64,000 nucleotides of DNA from Holothuria scabra (lineage: Eukaryota > Echinodermata > Holothuroidea > Aspidochirotida > Holothuriidae). The notes beneath the pieces were generated by a model. That model worked only from the letters and a program-made list of their open reading frames with translations, made no database searches and was not told the DNA's origin. Positions 1 through 12,068 of this stretch are shown piece by piece. Made by a program: the position numbers and the translations under genes. Location: positions 9,997,787 through 10,061,786 of the forward strand of contig CM074195.1 in the NCBI GenBank assembly GCA_037179385.1. Direction: 5' to 3'. The number at the start of each line of letters is the position of its first letter. The first letter of the stretch is position 1.

Positions 1-1373
1 GCTAGAGAGTTGAGAACCGGTACTAACTCAATACCGATTCTGTGTGTTTAACAATACCGGTACCAATATTTTCAAAGGACCGCCCAACCCTAGTTTGGGG
101 TTTATGAGATCATATAGACACCATAAGACAGATACTGACATGTATACCACTTCCGCTTGCAATAAGCATCTGGCAAAACCTGATAGCATAAGCACTCCTA
201 CCTACTGAGGGTACCGCAAAGCCTAGCCACAATTGTTTTCTTCTGCATCTCCCTGTGAGAGGAAAAAACAGCTGCCCCCTTGCAAATGTTGGTAACTTTA
301 AATCTGAAATTTTGCATCCCCCTTTGTGATTCAAAAATAAAATTGAAGCATTGCAGCCTCCTAGGTGAGTCAAAGCTTGATTTAACTACAAATTTCCTCC
401 ACAAAGAAAAAGCTTGAAGGAAAAAAGTGTGACTAAATTTTGTTCCAATCTACCAACTTATGTTTTGCAGCATGAAATGTTTCACTACACCTCTGGGCAA
501 AGAGGTCCATTACAAAAGCAATTCAGAGATGTTATTAAAACGGGTCAGGTTTACACAGATATCCCTGAAGGTTAAATGTCATTTGCAGAACAACTTAATA
601 CGGACATTGAAATTTAGTGAACACCTTTATTGGCCCATAGCGAGAATAAAACAGACTAGGGCGACTTGTTGCTAAAATCAAAGTTGCTTAATAAAAGAAG
701 TGAGAAACTTAAGTCAATTCTGGAATGTCCGACAATAGGATTCCGGTGCCTCTGCTTGGCGTCTTTTCAAAATAACAATAACATATCAAGTAAAACAACA
801 CTTCCTCGCTGCAAAACTTTATTCACACATTTGCACTTTCCCTAGCCACTTCACCCACAGAAATAAGATAGTCATCTCCAAAGACTTGCCACTTCTACAA
901 TCAATTTCATGATCTGTTTGCACTCAATATGAAACTTTTTAATGTTTCCCTTCCAATTATAAGTAGACACTAGAACCTAGAAGGAAATCTCCATCAAACC
1001 TAAAGTGATCTCGGAAGCTGGGTTTACTTCCATTCTTGAACGTTCCTTAAAGTTCTCCCAACCCTAGATAGCAGAGAGGGCCTTCTCTAGATCGGCATAG
1101 CAATAAAACATTTGCTTTTTTTAACTCTTGTTGAAGGATTGGTTGTACAAACAAAAAGATAGCTTTAATAACATCTTCACCATTTGGCTAATGAAATTTA
1201 CAGATCTAGAAGAATGTTATCAATAGCCCTATTTTTATTTCATTGATTTACCTTTATTTCAACCCACTATGTTTTATCTTAGTTTCCTGTTCATCTCCGG
1301 AGATGGCATTTGCGAGGAGACAAGAGTATGATGGGCTAAGTTTAGTAGACAGTTTGGGAGAAATAATTCGTAC
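1..1373 (-). other. Intron of the Eph gene downstream of the FN3-1 exon
   Basis: Sequence following the donor at 1373-1372 on the minus strand. No second FN3, transmembrane or kinase exon is visible here, so the intron runs past the left edge. The extreme left end (about 15-75) carries a repeated ACCGGTAC motif that looks like part of an unclassified repeat. Two short minus frames at 110-404 show no domain and no credible splice context. Confidence 0.75.
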
Positions 1374-1682
1374 CTGATGAAAAAGTGGTCGCATTCACAG
1401 TACTGAAGTAATCTTCCAAGCTTTGATCGGAGATATCACTATAGGAGTGAACCTTGAATTGGTACGTGGTATGGGAATCAAGGTTGCTGATCACGGCCCG
1501 TGTGGTGGAAATATACTTATCTGGAGGGGAGTAGACAGCGTCAGTAGGACATAGAGGGCACTCTATCCAGTATGTGATTGTTCTCTGGCTATTAGTCCTG
1601 TCTGGACTTTCCCAGGTAAGGGTCACAACACTGGATTGATTGTCGACTGTTGCCACAAGGTTGATTGGTGCTTTGGGAGCGG
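1374..1682 (-). CDS. Eph: Eph receptor tyrosine kinase, exon encoding first fibronectin type III domain
   Basis: This internal exon of 309 bp encodes about 103 residues of an extracellular FN3 domain. On the minus strand a pyrimidine-rich acceptor (TTTCTCTTTCAG) precedes it and the donor is TCATCAG|GTACG. It enters and leaves in phase 1, so it joins the exon at 16503-16658 in frame through a GCC alanine codon. Visible FN3 hallmarks are APKAPINLVAT at the start, LTWESP on the B strand, YWIECPLC on the C strand, LDSHTTYQFKV (the Tyr corner region) and STVNATTFSS at the end. The Cys-x-x-Cys after the C strand and the terminal VNxTT are typical of the first FN3 domain of Eph receptors. NQS and NAT are possible N-glycosylation sites. 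Eph receptors are membrane tyrosine kinases that bind ephrins on neighbouring cells. The loop after Cys-x-x-Cys is shorter than in vertebrate EPHs. An open frame continues upstream to a Met, but that part is intron. Confidence 0.9.
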
Positions 1683-3475
1683 CTGAAAGAGAAATAAAAA
1701 TTAAAATTTTGCATTTCATGGTTCCTGCATTTTCTGTGGAATCAATTTTGTGACTTTTCTAGGACTTTCCCACAAAAAACATAAAATTTGAGTTGAGGAT
1801 GATAATAAAATTTGACACTGTAAGTGGATACGCTTTGATATAACAAGTGAAAAAGAAAGACTGTCACTTTGTGAAAATTTCCATGGCTTATCCAAGGCTA
1901 CATATAGTTTCCTTGAATTTTAAGACTTTCTCAAGCCCTAGAAAGATTTTCCAGTTTTTGTGACTTTCAAGGTTTTCCACAACTGTGAAGACTACGCAGG
2001 CTGTATATCAAACTGACATATGTAAATACAAATAGCAATATCATTAATAAGATTAATTGATAATGGTACGGACATAAGATATTTTAATCATCATGATCAG
2101 TAATTTATGCTACAGTAGTTTACCCTAAAGCAACCTCAGTATTAGAGGCAGGGTAACAGTAAAACCCATTGAGTTAAAAGAGAAATTCAGTCACTTCTAG
2201 ACATGGGGAAAATTCAATAAAACAAGTTTTACAAGAGTGAGGCCACATACAGAAAAGGACATTATGCTCTTGCCATACAGAACAAAAGTACAAAACTTGC
2301 AAAAAGTCAGCTGTGTTGCAAATTTTTCAAGGCAAAAAATATTTTGGTGTATAAGAGGGATCTTTCAGACAATGACAGATTTTGTTCATTTAACCATTTA
2401 TAAATGTTTCAAGATAAAATCCTGGTCTGGCCTATCAACCCTTGTTTGCATTCAGTTTGTCATAGAAATTTCCCGTGTCTATATCTTAAAGCAACTCAGA
2501 AAGTTGGACCATCCCAAATATTTTGTCAAGTTCTGACTAAACACCCTACATTCCACTTTAAGAATATGTTTATTTTCTTCTGTCAAACGTACATAATATT
2601 TACAGCCTCAGGTTTTCTGATGTCAGAATATTAAAATGAAGTGATGAAATATTGAATCTAAAGAAAACCTTAAAAAATCATGTCAAAGAAGGTTGACAAT
2701 GATGGTTAGCGACAAACAACCAGGAATGTTATTTGTTTGCCTTCAAAGCAAAATCAGCCATTTTGACTCCCAACACATTTTGGGGAAAGGGGCACAAACC
2801 CAAAACATGTTCAAGAAAAAGTTGCCAACCTGGGTTAATAGCTGACTGCACCCTTTGACAGACTTATTTATTCCAGTTATTTTAACCTTTGTTGCCACCT
2901 ATTTTTTAGCCCGTGTTGAGTCTGTCTGAAGAAAGCTCTTTTCCCTCTCTGAAAACAGTGGCTGTTACCTCCTTTGTAAAACTCACCTATGAGAGAAAGT
3001 CTCTGGACAAAGTTAATTTTATGCACAGACTGCCATTACAAGCTCCTACGAAATCAGCATTAATTAAGGGAACCAATCAGAAAGTCCTTTGGTTTCAATA
3101 AATCATGAATATGCATGATTAAGCCTGCTATTCATACCATAGTAAATAACAACCAGGATCGACCGTATGATTGAATCTAGACATGAATTCTTTAAATGAA
3201 TCTGCAGCTTGGAGCTCTGTTTCAGAAGGGATGGACCAATTTGTGGACCTGTGGTGTGGATTTAGTAAGAGTTTGATTTTAATACCAACATCCTGTATAA
3301 AAAGTACTAGTATTAGGGGCCACGTCTTGAAACAGTTAAGTACCCCAGTAGAAGGCAAAAAGAAAGCATACCAGTGAAAATGAAGGAATGGCAACCATTC
3401 AAAGGGATTGGAAATTTTTTAAGAAGTGGGACAAAAGTATTTTAAGTTTTTAATAATTGTTAAACAAGACGGTGT

Positions 3476-3489
3476 GGGGGGGGGGGGGG
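3476..3489. repeat. G homopolymer run (14)
   Basis: Uninterrupted run of G on the plus strand. Such runs recur on either strand throughout the window (C run at 3700-3712 nearby). Confidence 0.95.
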
Positions 3490-6400
3490 ACTTGAGGTTT
3501 TTACTTCTAATTGTATTACACCAGTAAAGTAACTCACCGTTAGATTTGTGAAAAGTGCCAGTAGAAGGGAGACAAGAGAGTAAATATAGTGGAAAGAAGC
3601 TAGGGCTCTAGACTCAATATTTACAGTGTTTGAAGTCTATAGAGGCTTTGAGTTGCCATTACATGTCACTCAATCCTATCTTCCCCTAGTTCCCTCTCTC
3701 CCCCCCCCCCCCTCACTTTAAATTATCATCCCCACTGCAAATCATACATTTTACACTTAGCACTCATAAGTGTCCATATCTGGATGATCATACCACCCTT
3801 TATACAGAAATGTTTACCAAAATTTAGTCAAAAGTTAAATGGTTCTCCAGTCTGAAAATGTGTTCCTTCATATGAAGATTTCGATTCAGCCCCAGAAACT
3901 CCACAAGTAGACGGTGACCTCTTTGTGACCTTTGCCCTTGACAGGTGCAGATACCCCCTGAAGAAATTACTTTGCTGAGAAGTAAAATTCTGTCTCAACA
4001 GCCCAAAGGTTAGAGTATTAAACCATTTTTATAGTTCAAAAAGCCAGGTGTACTCAAAGTATGAAGCAAATTGTTCTATGCTACCTATGGCATAATCAGA
4101 TGACTGCTAATAGATTTTTCAAAAATTTCATGCCTTCATAACATAAAAAGGCAAGAGTTTTTCTCCTTAAGGGCAGTTAACAAGTTCCAAAAATGCAGAG
4201 TACAGTAGCTCAAATGACAAAGTTTGCACTACACAGAGAGCTTTTTGATTTATGAACACAAAATGTTTGGGTCTTGTACAAATCACCCTGAAGCAATAAA
4301 CTGAAATTGTGTCTCCATGAAAAGTTTTAGACAGTTGTGGGAGGGGCTAGACTATGTAGGTTAGGAGAATTGGAAATTGGAATTGGAACTGTTTGAGGTC
4401 ATAACATTAGGCCTTTGAAAGAAAGGGAGGGTAGTGACACCGAGGAAACATACTCAAATATGCCATGAAGGCAGTCCTGGTTCAGGGTAGTCACATTGTT
4501 CTTTACAATTGTAACTTTGCATGAGTGCCTACAAAACTAGACTTAAAAACAACCTAAGATGTACAGCAAAACTAAGACCTTTATTAATGCTAGCTGAGAC
4601 CCAGTCAACATTACTTTCAGACTGCAGTAATGTGGACTGTTGTATATTAACTCCATACAAAATAACAATGTGGGATTTTGTGTACCAACACATCTCGCAC
4701 CAATGGCTAGTTGAGGGTGAAGGGAAAGTTGTACATGGGGGTAACTTCATAGAGTTTCTTAAAACAATTTGATCACTCAAGTTCCCCTATCGAAGGCAGG
4801 TACTGTATAACTATGCACGGTAACAGGGATTGTTGTTCACAGAGTTGAAGTTCCCATGATCCAAAGTATATAATACCTTGTACTGCTACTGTAATATCTG
4901 TATTTATTATTTAGTAACCTTGACAACCATAAAAAGCCGAGAAAATTGAATCACTTAAGATAATTATGTTGATTTTTCAAAAAGAGCCACCTTTGTACTC
5001 CACTTCAATGCAGCAAGTACACCATTAACCAAAATTCATGTCTTGCAAACTACAAGACAATTCTAGATCACCAACGATTTCCTAACTGACAAGAGATCTG
5101 TAACACTGACAAATACAAGCATCTAGCACAAATCAATAATTCCTCTGTACATTAGCAATTAATACGAAACTGGCCATGTTTCAAGGTGCATAGTATCACT
5201 AGGAAAATCCAATGGGAGTTATTAATAACAAATCAGTCCAAAGGATGCCTCCTTTCACCCACGTATCAAACAAAAAGGTTTCGTGGCAATCTTGTGATGC
5301 CGAGCTTGTCAATTATCTGTTTGTCTTCTGCCGACTCATTCAATAATTTCCCAGTCGCTCAGGTCAGGAAATGAATGCAAGATTGAAGGCGGGCACAAGT
5401 GGAATGCAAACAATACATCGACTAATTGATGCTAACGAATGTCCTCACACACTCCACTCTGCCAAAATGACTCATGCACTTGTAAAAGTGTGTAGTACTG
5501 CTAAGCAACTTTCGTCAAACGTTAAAGTCCTTTGACTAAAATGTAGCACAACGTAACATCACTTCACTCAAATTTTCAAATAAAAATTTGGCTAAACTGT
5601 CTTTAATGTAAGAGCTGCATTACTATTCAAGGTTATGGCTGTGGTGTAAGCAGAAACATTCAACATCATTATTTTACATTCCCTACTAAATATGCCCAGA
5701 GGTAACACTGAGTTCATAGCAATTTTTCAATGTCATAGTTATTTCTGCTTTCATTGATCAAAGTTCTTTCGTTTCATTCAATTATGAATCATATTTGCGA
5801 TGTTAATGTGAAAAGGAATAAGAATCGCAAAAGAAAAGAAAATCTGACAAAGGCAAAAAAATACTCCAATCCCAAGTTCAACGATTGAGACCTGTCTCAT
5901 TTGACAAAATCTCAACCTTTTTTTTAAAAGATCGTAATCGAAAGGAATTGGAATTACAATGAAATTGTTCATACCTAGAAGACAATCAATTTCATTTGCG
6001 TTTTTCAGTATTTTTATTCTAAGCAAGCATCATTACGGGAAAAGACTGAATGAAGATATGAGGTAGAAAACAATGTAGGCCAAATCACAATAAAAACTCT
6101 GTACTGATGAATTAAAAAAATGTCACAAGTGTTTAAAATTTTCTTTTACCCTGGTCACATCCCTAGACACATTATTTCCATGATGAATCACAGACTTTTA
6201 TGAATTTGTTTTTTAATTTAAACTACCTACATTCACAACTCACTTTCACATGAAAATTTCTTTTACTACTTATATTGTTCTGGTAATTCACTGTGAAAAG
6301 TGGTCATTGCAAGAAAATTACAGATACTAAGAAATCTTGTTACGGGGGGAGTTCAATATTTGGCTGAAAATAAGAGTAGTTGGAGGGCAATTTGGCTAGT

Positions 6401-7325
6401 TTTGTACAAGGAACATGAAAAATTGTTGGAATTTGGCCTACTTGCCAAACAATAAATGCTTTTTCAGTCCTGAACATAATGGTAAGGAAACTTTTTTGCT
6501 GGTCATTTCCTATAGTTATATTTATCTCACCATTAATTTGACTTCTGCTCCCCTTTAAAGCATTTCAACAAATTGACCTATTTCAAATGTTTTATTCATT
6601 CCCCTAAAATTAATTTGGCAAATTTTTCTTCTAGAGAAGTAGGCCTATATCATTTGATACTAGTGTTTCCACCTTCTGTCTCTGTATTTCAGCAAAACAA
6701 AACCTTTCTGCCCCTTTTGATATTCTACATCTTCTCTTTTTAAACAACTTTACATCAACCTCCCTCTTCAACTTTTTTTAAATCCTTTTCCATCCCATTT
6801 TGCAAATAATGATATGCTATTCAAACCACAATGTCCCAGAAAAATAACCACTTCAAATTTAGCAGGGACCCCCTACCTCTTTTTAGGATATTGACATTTG
6901 TATTCGTGTGCCTCCTCTAATAATGTGTGGTACACCGCTAACATGAAGGGCAAATGCATCCTCTGATCAACATGTCTGTCACAATTTACCCTCCAGTCTG
7001 TAAACCAAGCCCAACATAAAACCATTTAAAAATTTTTTTTTACCTTCTGCGGTTTTAATCAAACTTCCAAAATCATTGGACAGAATTTCATGTTTCGTGG
7101 CCTCACTTTTTTAAATTCATCAAAATTATTTCCATTCACTCTTTTGCTAGCTATCTACTTTTACCTGACAGGTGTAAGTAGGGGACAGCACTTTCGCTTC
7201 TGTAACTCTGGGCAATTTCTATGATTAAATAGTAAGACTCAAACTGCTGCAAGGTTGCGTTCAAATTGGTAAAAATTTGATAACATTCTCCCAAAAAATC
7301 AAATGAGAAATGTTGGCTGTCTACA

Positions 7326-7361
7326 AAAAAAGGTAACTTTATCAAAAAAGGTAACTTTATC
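7326..7361. repeat. Perfect 18-bp tandem duplication
   Basis: AAAAAAGGTAACTTTATC occurs twice in a row without mismatch. Confidence 0.95.
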
Positions 7362-7526
7362 TTTGCATTCTTGATTTTCTTTCCCTCTAAAAAAATAATT
7401 TCACAAAATCTATCAAATTTCTCATCATTGCTATGAAATAAATTGCTCCAGGAAGAAAACTGTTTTGACTATATCGATGGAGATCTACCAAGACAGTAGT
7501 TAGATGAGGTTTCACGGTTCAGTTTT

Positions 7527-7790
7527 TAACCAAAAGGCAAGAGCAGTCACCCCAAGTTGAAGTTGTGCAGACTGCCCTGTTTCATGATTGGCTCTTTGGA
7601 GTCATGTGACAATATGCTTCTACTCAAATCTGATATTTATTTAGAGTGACAGCTTGGTTTATCTTGAATATGCAATATGGATATCCTAAAATATTATAAA
7701 ACCTACTGTGAAGGGAAATAGGAGGAAAATTGTGACATTAAGCTGTATAGTTTCAAAACAAAGTTTGTAGGGGCTGCTCTTGTCCTTTAA
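7527..7790 (-). mobile_element. Family B MITE, copy 1
   Basis: Non-autonomous inverted-repeat element. The left end reads AGGCAAGAGCAGTCACCCCA after TTAA-like sequence (TTAACCAAA), and the right end reads GGGCTGCTCTTGTCCTTTAA. Inside are the family B landmarks CATGATTGGCT, GTCATGTGACAA and TTGAATATGCAATA in the same order as the other copies. Both termini are slightly diverged. No coding sequence. Oriented opposite to the copies at 34434 and 49357. Confidence 0.8.
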
Positions 7791-9619
7791 GTTGGGCCAA
7801 CCACAGCCTTTCTACAGTTGCGGCTTACTGGCACTTTTTCTCTAATCCATGGAAAGACTTTTCCACACCTTTCTTTCTCTTTCATTTTGCCATTTTTCTT
7901 TTTTTTTTATTCTTTTGATTTGAACAGATTTTCTCAACAAACAGTTTTCACACCTTCAAATAAACTTGAAACTTTACACAAGCAATCATTTCACCTGTTT
8001 ATTGAAACCAGAAAGTTTCAAGTATACTTCTAATTTAAATAAAAAAAAAGTATGCATGTATGCATAAAAATAATATAACATATTATAAATAGCAGTTGCA
8101 ACAACTGAGTATGGACTGCAGAGGCCTTTAATGTACTGACAGTTGCTGAAAAGGATTTGAAACCATGCCAACCTTATATAGGACAGCACAATTTTTATCG
8201 CAAGGTAGCAATGACATTTTCTGTAACTGACCTTATAAATTCAAATATCAATTCGGTTGAAATCCCATCCGATGCGAAGTCATACTTCACTAGTCTTTAC
8301 AAAATTCAACATCACTGCCTTCCCTTCGAGGTGGTAAAAGCTGACCAGGCATTAATTTTGTATTCCCTACTCGTGCAGAGACAATCCATTTTCCCCTTTT
8401 CCCTTCAAATAAATTTTACACCAAAGTGTCCAGCTAAGAATAAACCAGAGACTGTGACAATTTCCAGACATTTCCTAATAGCCGCATTCAATGTCCACTC
8501 TCCTCAAAGTTTATCTTTTACTTTTTACCGAGATACTACAAACGTTTTTTTTTTAAAAGGGTTCATTTTTCATTATGTGATCAATGATTTGATAACATAC
8601 CATTCCATTTCTACAATAGCTTAATTGCTTTTTGGTGTGTCTCATTTCCTTCAAATTTGACACAATTATCAATTATATGATTCATGGCCAAAACAAACTC
8701 TTGGTTTCTTCATAGAGCAGCAACGGTAAGCTAATAGCTTCTACCAACCTTTTAATTTTCTTGATCTTAATTATTTATGCGAACATTAACTCGGCCGTTA
8801 TCCCGGGATGTAATTATTGCATCATAACAAAGAGTGATATCAATGCCTCACAAATTCTCTAAAGAAACCTTTATTAGCTTTTCAGGTATAAATGATAGTT
8901 GTTAGCCGAAAAACTGAAGGTTAATGAATTCATCTGGGTGATAATTTCTCTTTGTATGGCTACAAATGATATTTTTTTTTTTTTTTGAATGAAGTTTTCC
9001 TTATAGAGCCTTAAAGACAACTTCCATGAAAACTGTCAGCATTACTCTTAAAATCATAAATTTATAGAACAACTGAACGGGTTGGATAAAAAGAAGTTTA
9101 GCAAATGAAAATTCATGTTTGGTTTTGGCAGGAAAAAAGTAGGTACACATACTCTCTGTAGATCTGTGGATGACACATCACACAATACTTACACATACTT
9201 AAAACGTGAAAATCAAATGAACACTGCACTGTATCACTTCACTAGCAGAGTTATAACAATCCTGCTGAACAGTCTAGAGTTGTTTAATACACTTAAAATT
9301 TCAAAGCAAAAGGAAAGCAAAGTATGCTTGCTGTGCAGGCAATTTTTAAGCTGTGTTTTAAGAATTTTTTGAAGAGCTAAACAGTTGACATTTGAAATTT
9401 TTCACCCATTTACACAAAGGTAAATGAGCTACAAGGAACAATGTTTTTCAGAAATGACTGTTTCCCCCTCTTTCTTCTACAGCAATCAATTACTCAAACA
9501 GATCTTATCAAAATGAAGTCACTTTTGCACCTTTGGTCATGCTTTCTTCTCAATCATCTTTATTTATAGCCCCACTAGGTTGTATCTTGAACTACAGATC
9601 TAGCTACAAAATACAACTG

Positions 9620-9895
9620 AGAAGTGTGAATTCACTCCATTAGAGAGTTCATTCACTCCAAGAATAGTGAAACTCACTCCAAAAAGAGTGACATTCACTG
9701 TAAGTGAAAATGCACTCTTTAAAGAGTACCATCAAGGATCACTTTTTTAGAGTGGTCCCTTCATGAGGGCACACCATCAAGTGTGAGACTTGACTCTTGT
9801 TGAAGTGAATTTTCGCTCTTTTGGAGTGGACTTTTCAATTTTCGCTCGATCTTTTGAAATATTAAATTAAATTTTAACTCTTTATGAGTTAACAA
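9620..9895. repeat. ACTC/GAGT-rich imperfect palindrome with ~20-bp units
   Basis: Successive units such as TTCACTCCATTAGAGAGTTC, TTCACTCCAAGAATAGTGAA and CACTCCAAAAAGAGTGACAT repeat about every 20-21 bp on the left. The segment 9674-9699 is inverted at 9804-9829 (CACTCCAAAA and GAG-G blocks match). Small internal hairpins such as ACTCTTTAAAGAGT (9714-9727) and AACTCTTTATGAGTT also occur. Foldback-like; no known family assigned. Confidence 0.75.
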
Positions 9896-10952
9896 TCATG
9901 CATTTCCCTGCAGAGTACAAAGCAAATTGAATGTTAGCTAATACCCTTAAGGTTGACTTTGCACTATTCAAATCATCACCTCTACTTGTTGTTGATGTTG
10001 TTGTCTTTTTTTTTGGGGGGGGGGCTAATCACCCAGGAAAATACACAGGTAGACCAGTTGTGCCAGCAATGAATGGAACCATTACCAACACAAAACCAAA
10101 ACGTAAAAAAAAAGTGTCCGAATGTAATTAGTAACTTACAATGGAGCAATCTTACTTTCATTTAACAACAAAAAGAGACCAACTGATTGCAAAAATCAAT
10201 CAAAGAGATGACACAATCATATCTACATAAATAGGTTAACACTTTTAAAATCTGTAACATCTATGACGTGAGAAACAGGCCACATTCTATTGAAATTTAC
10301 TTAGAAAACCTGCACACAATAAAAGGAATGTTTAAAAAGCGCGATTACTGAAAATGTATTGTTGAAAAATGAGAGCATGGTTCTATTGTCTCTTTATGTA
10401 GTCGCATTTAGTATTTTTACTCTGCCAAGATATTCAACTAAAACGAATTTACCATTGGAGAACAGAAAAAAAAAAAAAAACACAAAACTGAATGTTTATG
10501 CCAAGCTGCCAACTTACTATGTTTCGAGAAATATTGCTGTAGGTTTCTGCTTAAAATTACGTATCTTGGTTAAATTAAAAAATATCTATTCCATCAAAAA
10601 AAAATTGAAACTCTACATTGTGTTTGCCTAGGTGAGATATATTTTGTAACTTAAAAGAATTCTTTGCCTAAATCAAGTTCTCTTTTTCTATTTTGAAAGA
10701 ATGTAGAGTGAGTCCACACTTTATACAGAGTAGGCAGTAAAGGTAAGGGTCATGTTAGGTTTAAGAGAGTTTTGTACCTCAGCTTAATTGTCCTTCTGGC
10801 TTTTGGTTTTTCAGAGCCAATGAACTGATCATGCATCAGTGAACAGGATCTCAAATTACTTCAAACGTTTTACAAAATAAAACCTAGCGGTGCCCAACTC
10901 CCTTTTTTTCTAATTGTGGGGAACTGGATTTTTATCCTTTACTCCATTGCTT

Positions 10953-11255
10953 TTAAAGGCCCAATTCTGCCACCCCAAATAGTACCAATTCTCCTGCCCT
11001 TCTTACTGAAGCCCCTCCCACAATTGTCTGATATTCACCCTCATCCAGATACGATCTCAGTTTATTGCTTCAAGGTGAGTATAGAAAAACTCAATTTATT
11101 TAATCAAAACACTCTCAGAAGCGTTCATGCAGTGTAATATAAGCTTTGGTACTCTGCATTGTTTGAATTTGTTGCAAATCAAAGAGTTGAGCGAATTGAG
11201 AATTTTGATAACCCAGTACCAAAATTGTAGTTTGGGGTGAGAGGTTTGGCCCTTT
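10953..11255 (+). mobile_element. Family A MITE, copy 1
   Basis: Near-complete family A element. It starts TTAAAGGCCCAATTCTGCCA and ends GGGGTGAGAGGTTTGGCCCT, with the inner left motif GTACCAATTCTCCT mirrored by GTACCAAAATTGTAG on the right. Internal landmarks are GCCCCTCCCACAATTGTCTG, TTTATTGCTTCA and CTCTGCATTGTTTGAAT. The right TTAA has decayed to TTCAG where it abuts the next copy. Confidence 0.85.
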
Positions 11256-11258
11256 CAG

Positions 11259-11504
11259 CCACTTCCACAATTGTCTGAAATTTTATCCTCATCCAGACAC
11301 AACCTCAGTTTATTGCTTCAGGGTGAGTATAAAAAGCTCAATGTGTACTATCAAAACACTCTTGGTACAGTTCATGGGGTGTATTATAAACTTTGGTACT
11401 CTGCATTGTTTGAATTAGCTGTCTATCAAAAAGCTGAGCCAATTAGGAACTTTGGTAAAGCCCTACAAGAATTGTAGTTTGGGGTGAGAGGATTAGTCCT
11501 TTAA
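11259..11504 (+). mobile_element. Family A MITE, copy 2 (5'-truncated, directly abutting copy 1)
   Basis: Begins at the internal CCACAATTGTCTG landmark and runs in the same order and orientation as copy 1 to GGGGTGAGAGGATTAGTCCT followed by TTAA. The left terminal inverted repeat is missing. The head-to-tail arrangement suggests either insertion at the end of copy 1 or unequal exchange between two copies. Confidence 0.82.
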
Positions 11505-11921
11505 TAAAGTGCATCATCTCGCTCAACAATGATAGGTTCCTCAAAGTCTTTGGTATGTATGTATTTCTGTGATTCTAAGTTAGCTAATTTGCATATTGCC
11601 TTGACAACTGTGTATGTGAATGTTACCTCTGTAATTTATGTAAACTAGTTGCAGTAAGTAACATCATTATTATTGGTGATTGAAGTGGTTGAGAGCTGAC
11701 AAATATGCATTTTGGTGCTAGGCTTCTACCCAAACATAACTTCTGGCATGGAAGTTGTACTCCTTACTCAGTGGTCTCTGACCCCCTTTGAGAGACATGT
11801 CAAGTTTTTCACAACTTTCAGGCACTATCTGATCTCCATTTTTAGGAGTTCTTAAGTAAGTGCTGATGAATCTTGACTGTATTTTGTAAGTAGTCTAAAT
11901 TTATCAACAATTGAGACTATG

Positions 11922-12068
11922 CTCATAAATACATGGCAGGTATCCCATCTCTACATTGTTGTAGGCCTTCTGTCTGCTGCCCTCTATCTCATAAGTACAT
12001 TGCAGGTATCACATCTTCTCACCAATACTACCAATACTGTTGTAGGCTTACTGTCTGCTGCCCTCTAT
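11922..12068. repeat. Imperfect tandem duplication (66 and 81 bp units)
   Basis: CTCATAAATACATGGCAGGT through CTGTCTGCTGCCCTCTAT (11922-11987) is repeated at 11988-12068 as CTCATAAGTACATTGCAGGT through the same 3' block. The second unit carries an extra ACCAATACTACCAATACT stretch. Confidence 0.85.

Noticed and set aside
1683..1719. Met-initiated extension of the FN3 open frame (MKCKILIFISLS)
   Set aside because: This is the intron end: the pyrimidine tract and CAG acceptor are read through by chance, and phase-1 joining to the upstream exon is correct without it.
4363..4390. GGAATTGGAAATTGGAATTGG repeats
   Set aside because: Too short and local to be more than a minor low-complexity patch.
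8157..8624. 155-codon plus-strand open frame, longest in the window
   Set aside because: No domain, signal or splice context was seen; it lies inside the Eph intron in AT-rich DNA. A homologue or transcript would be needed to revive it.
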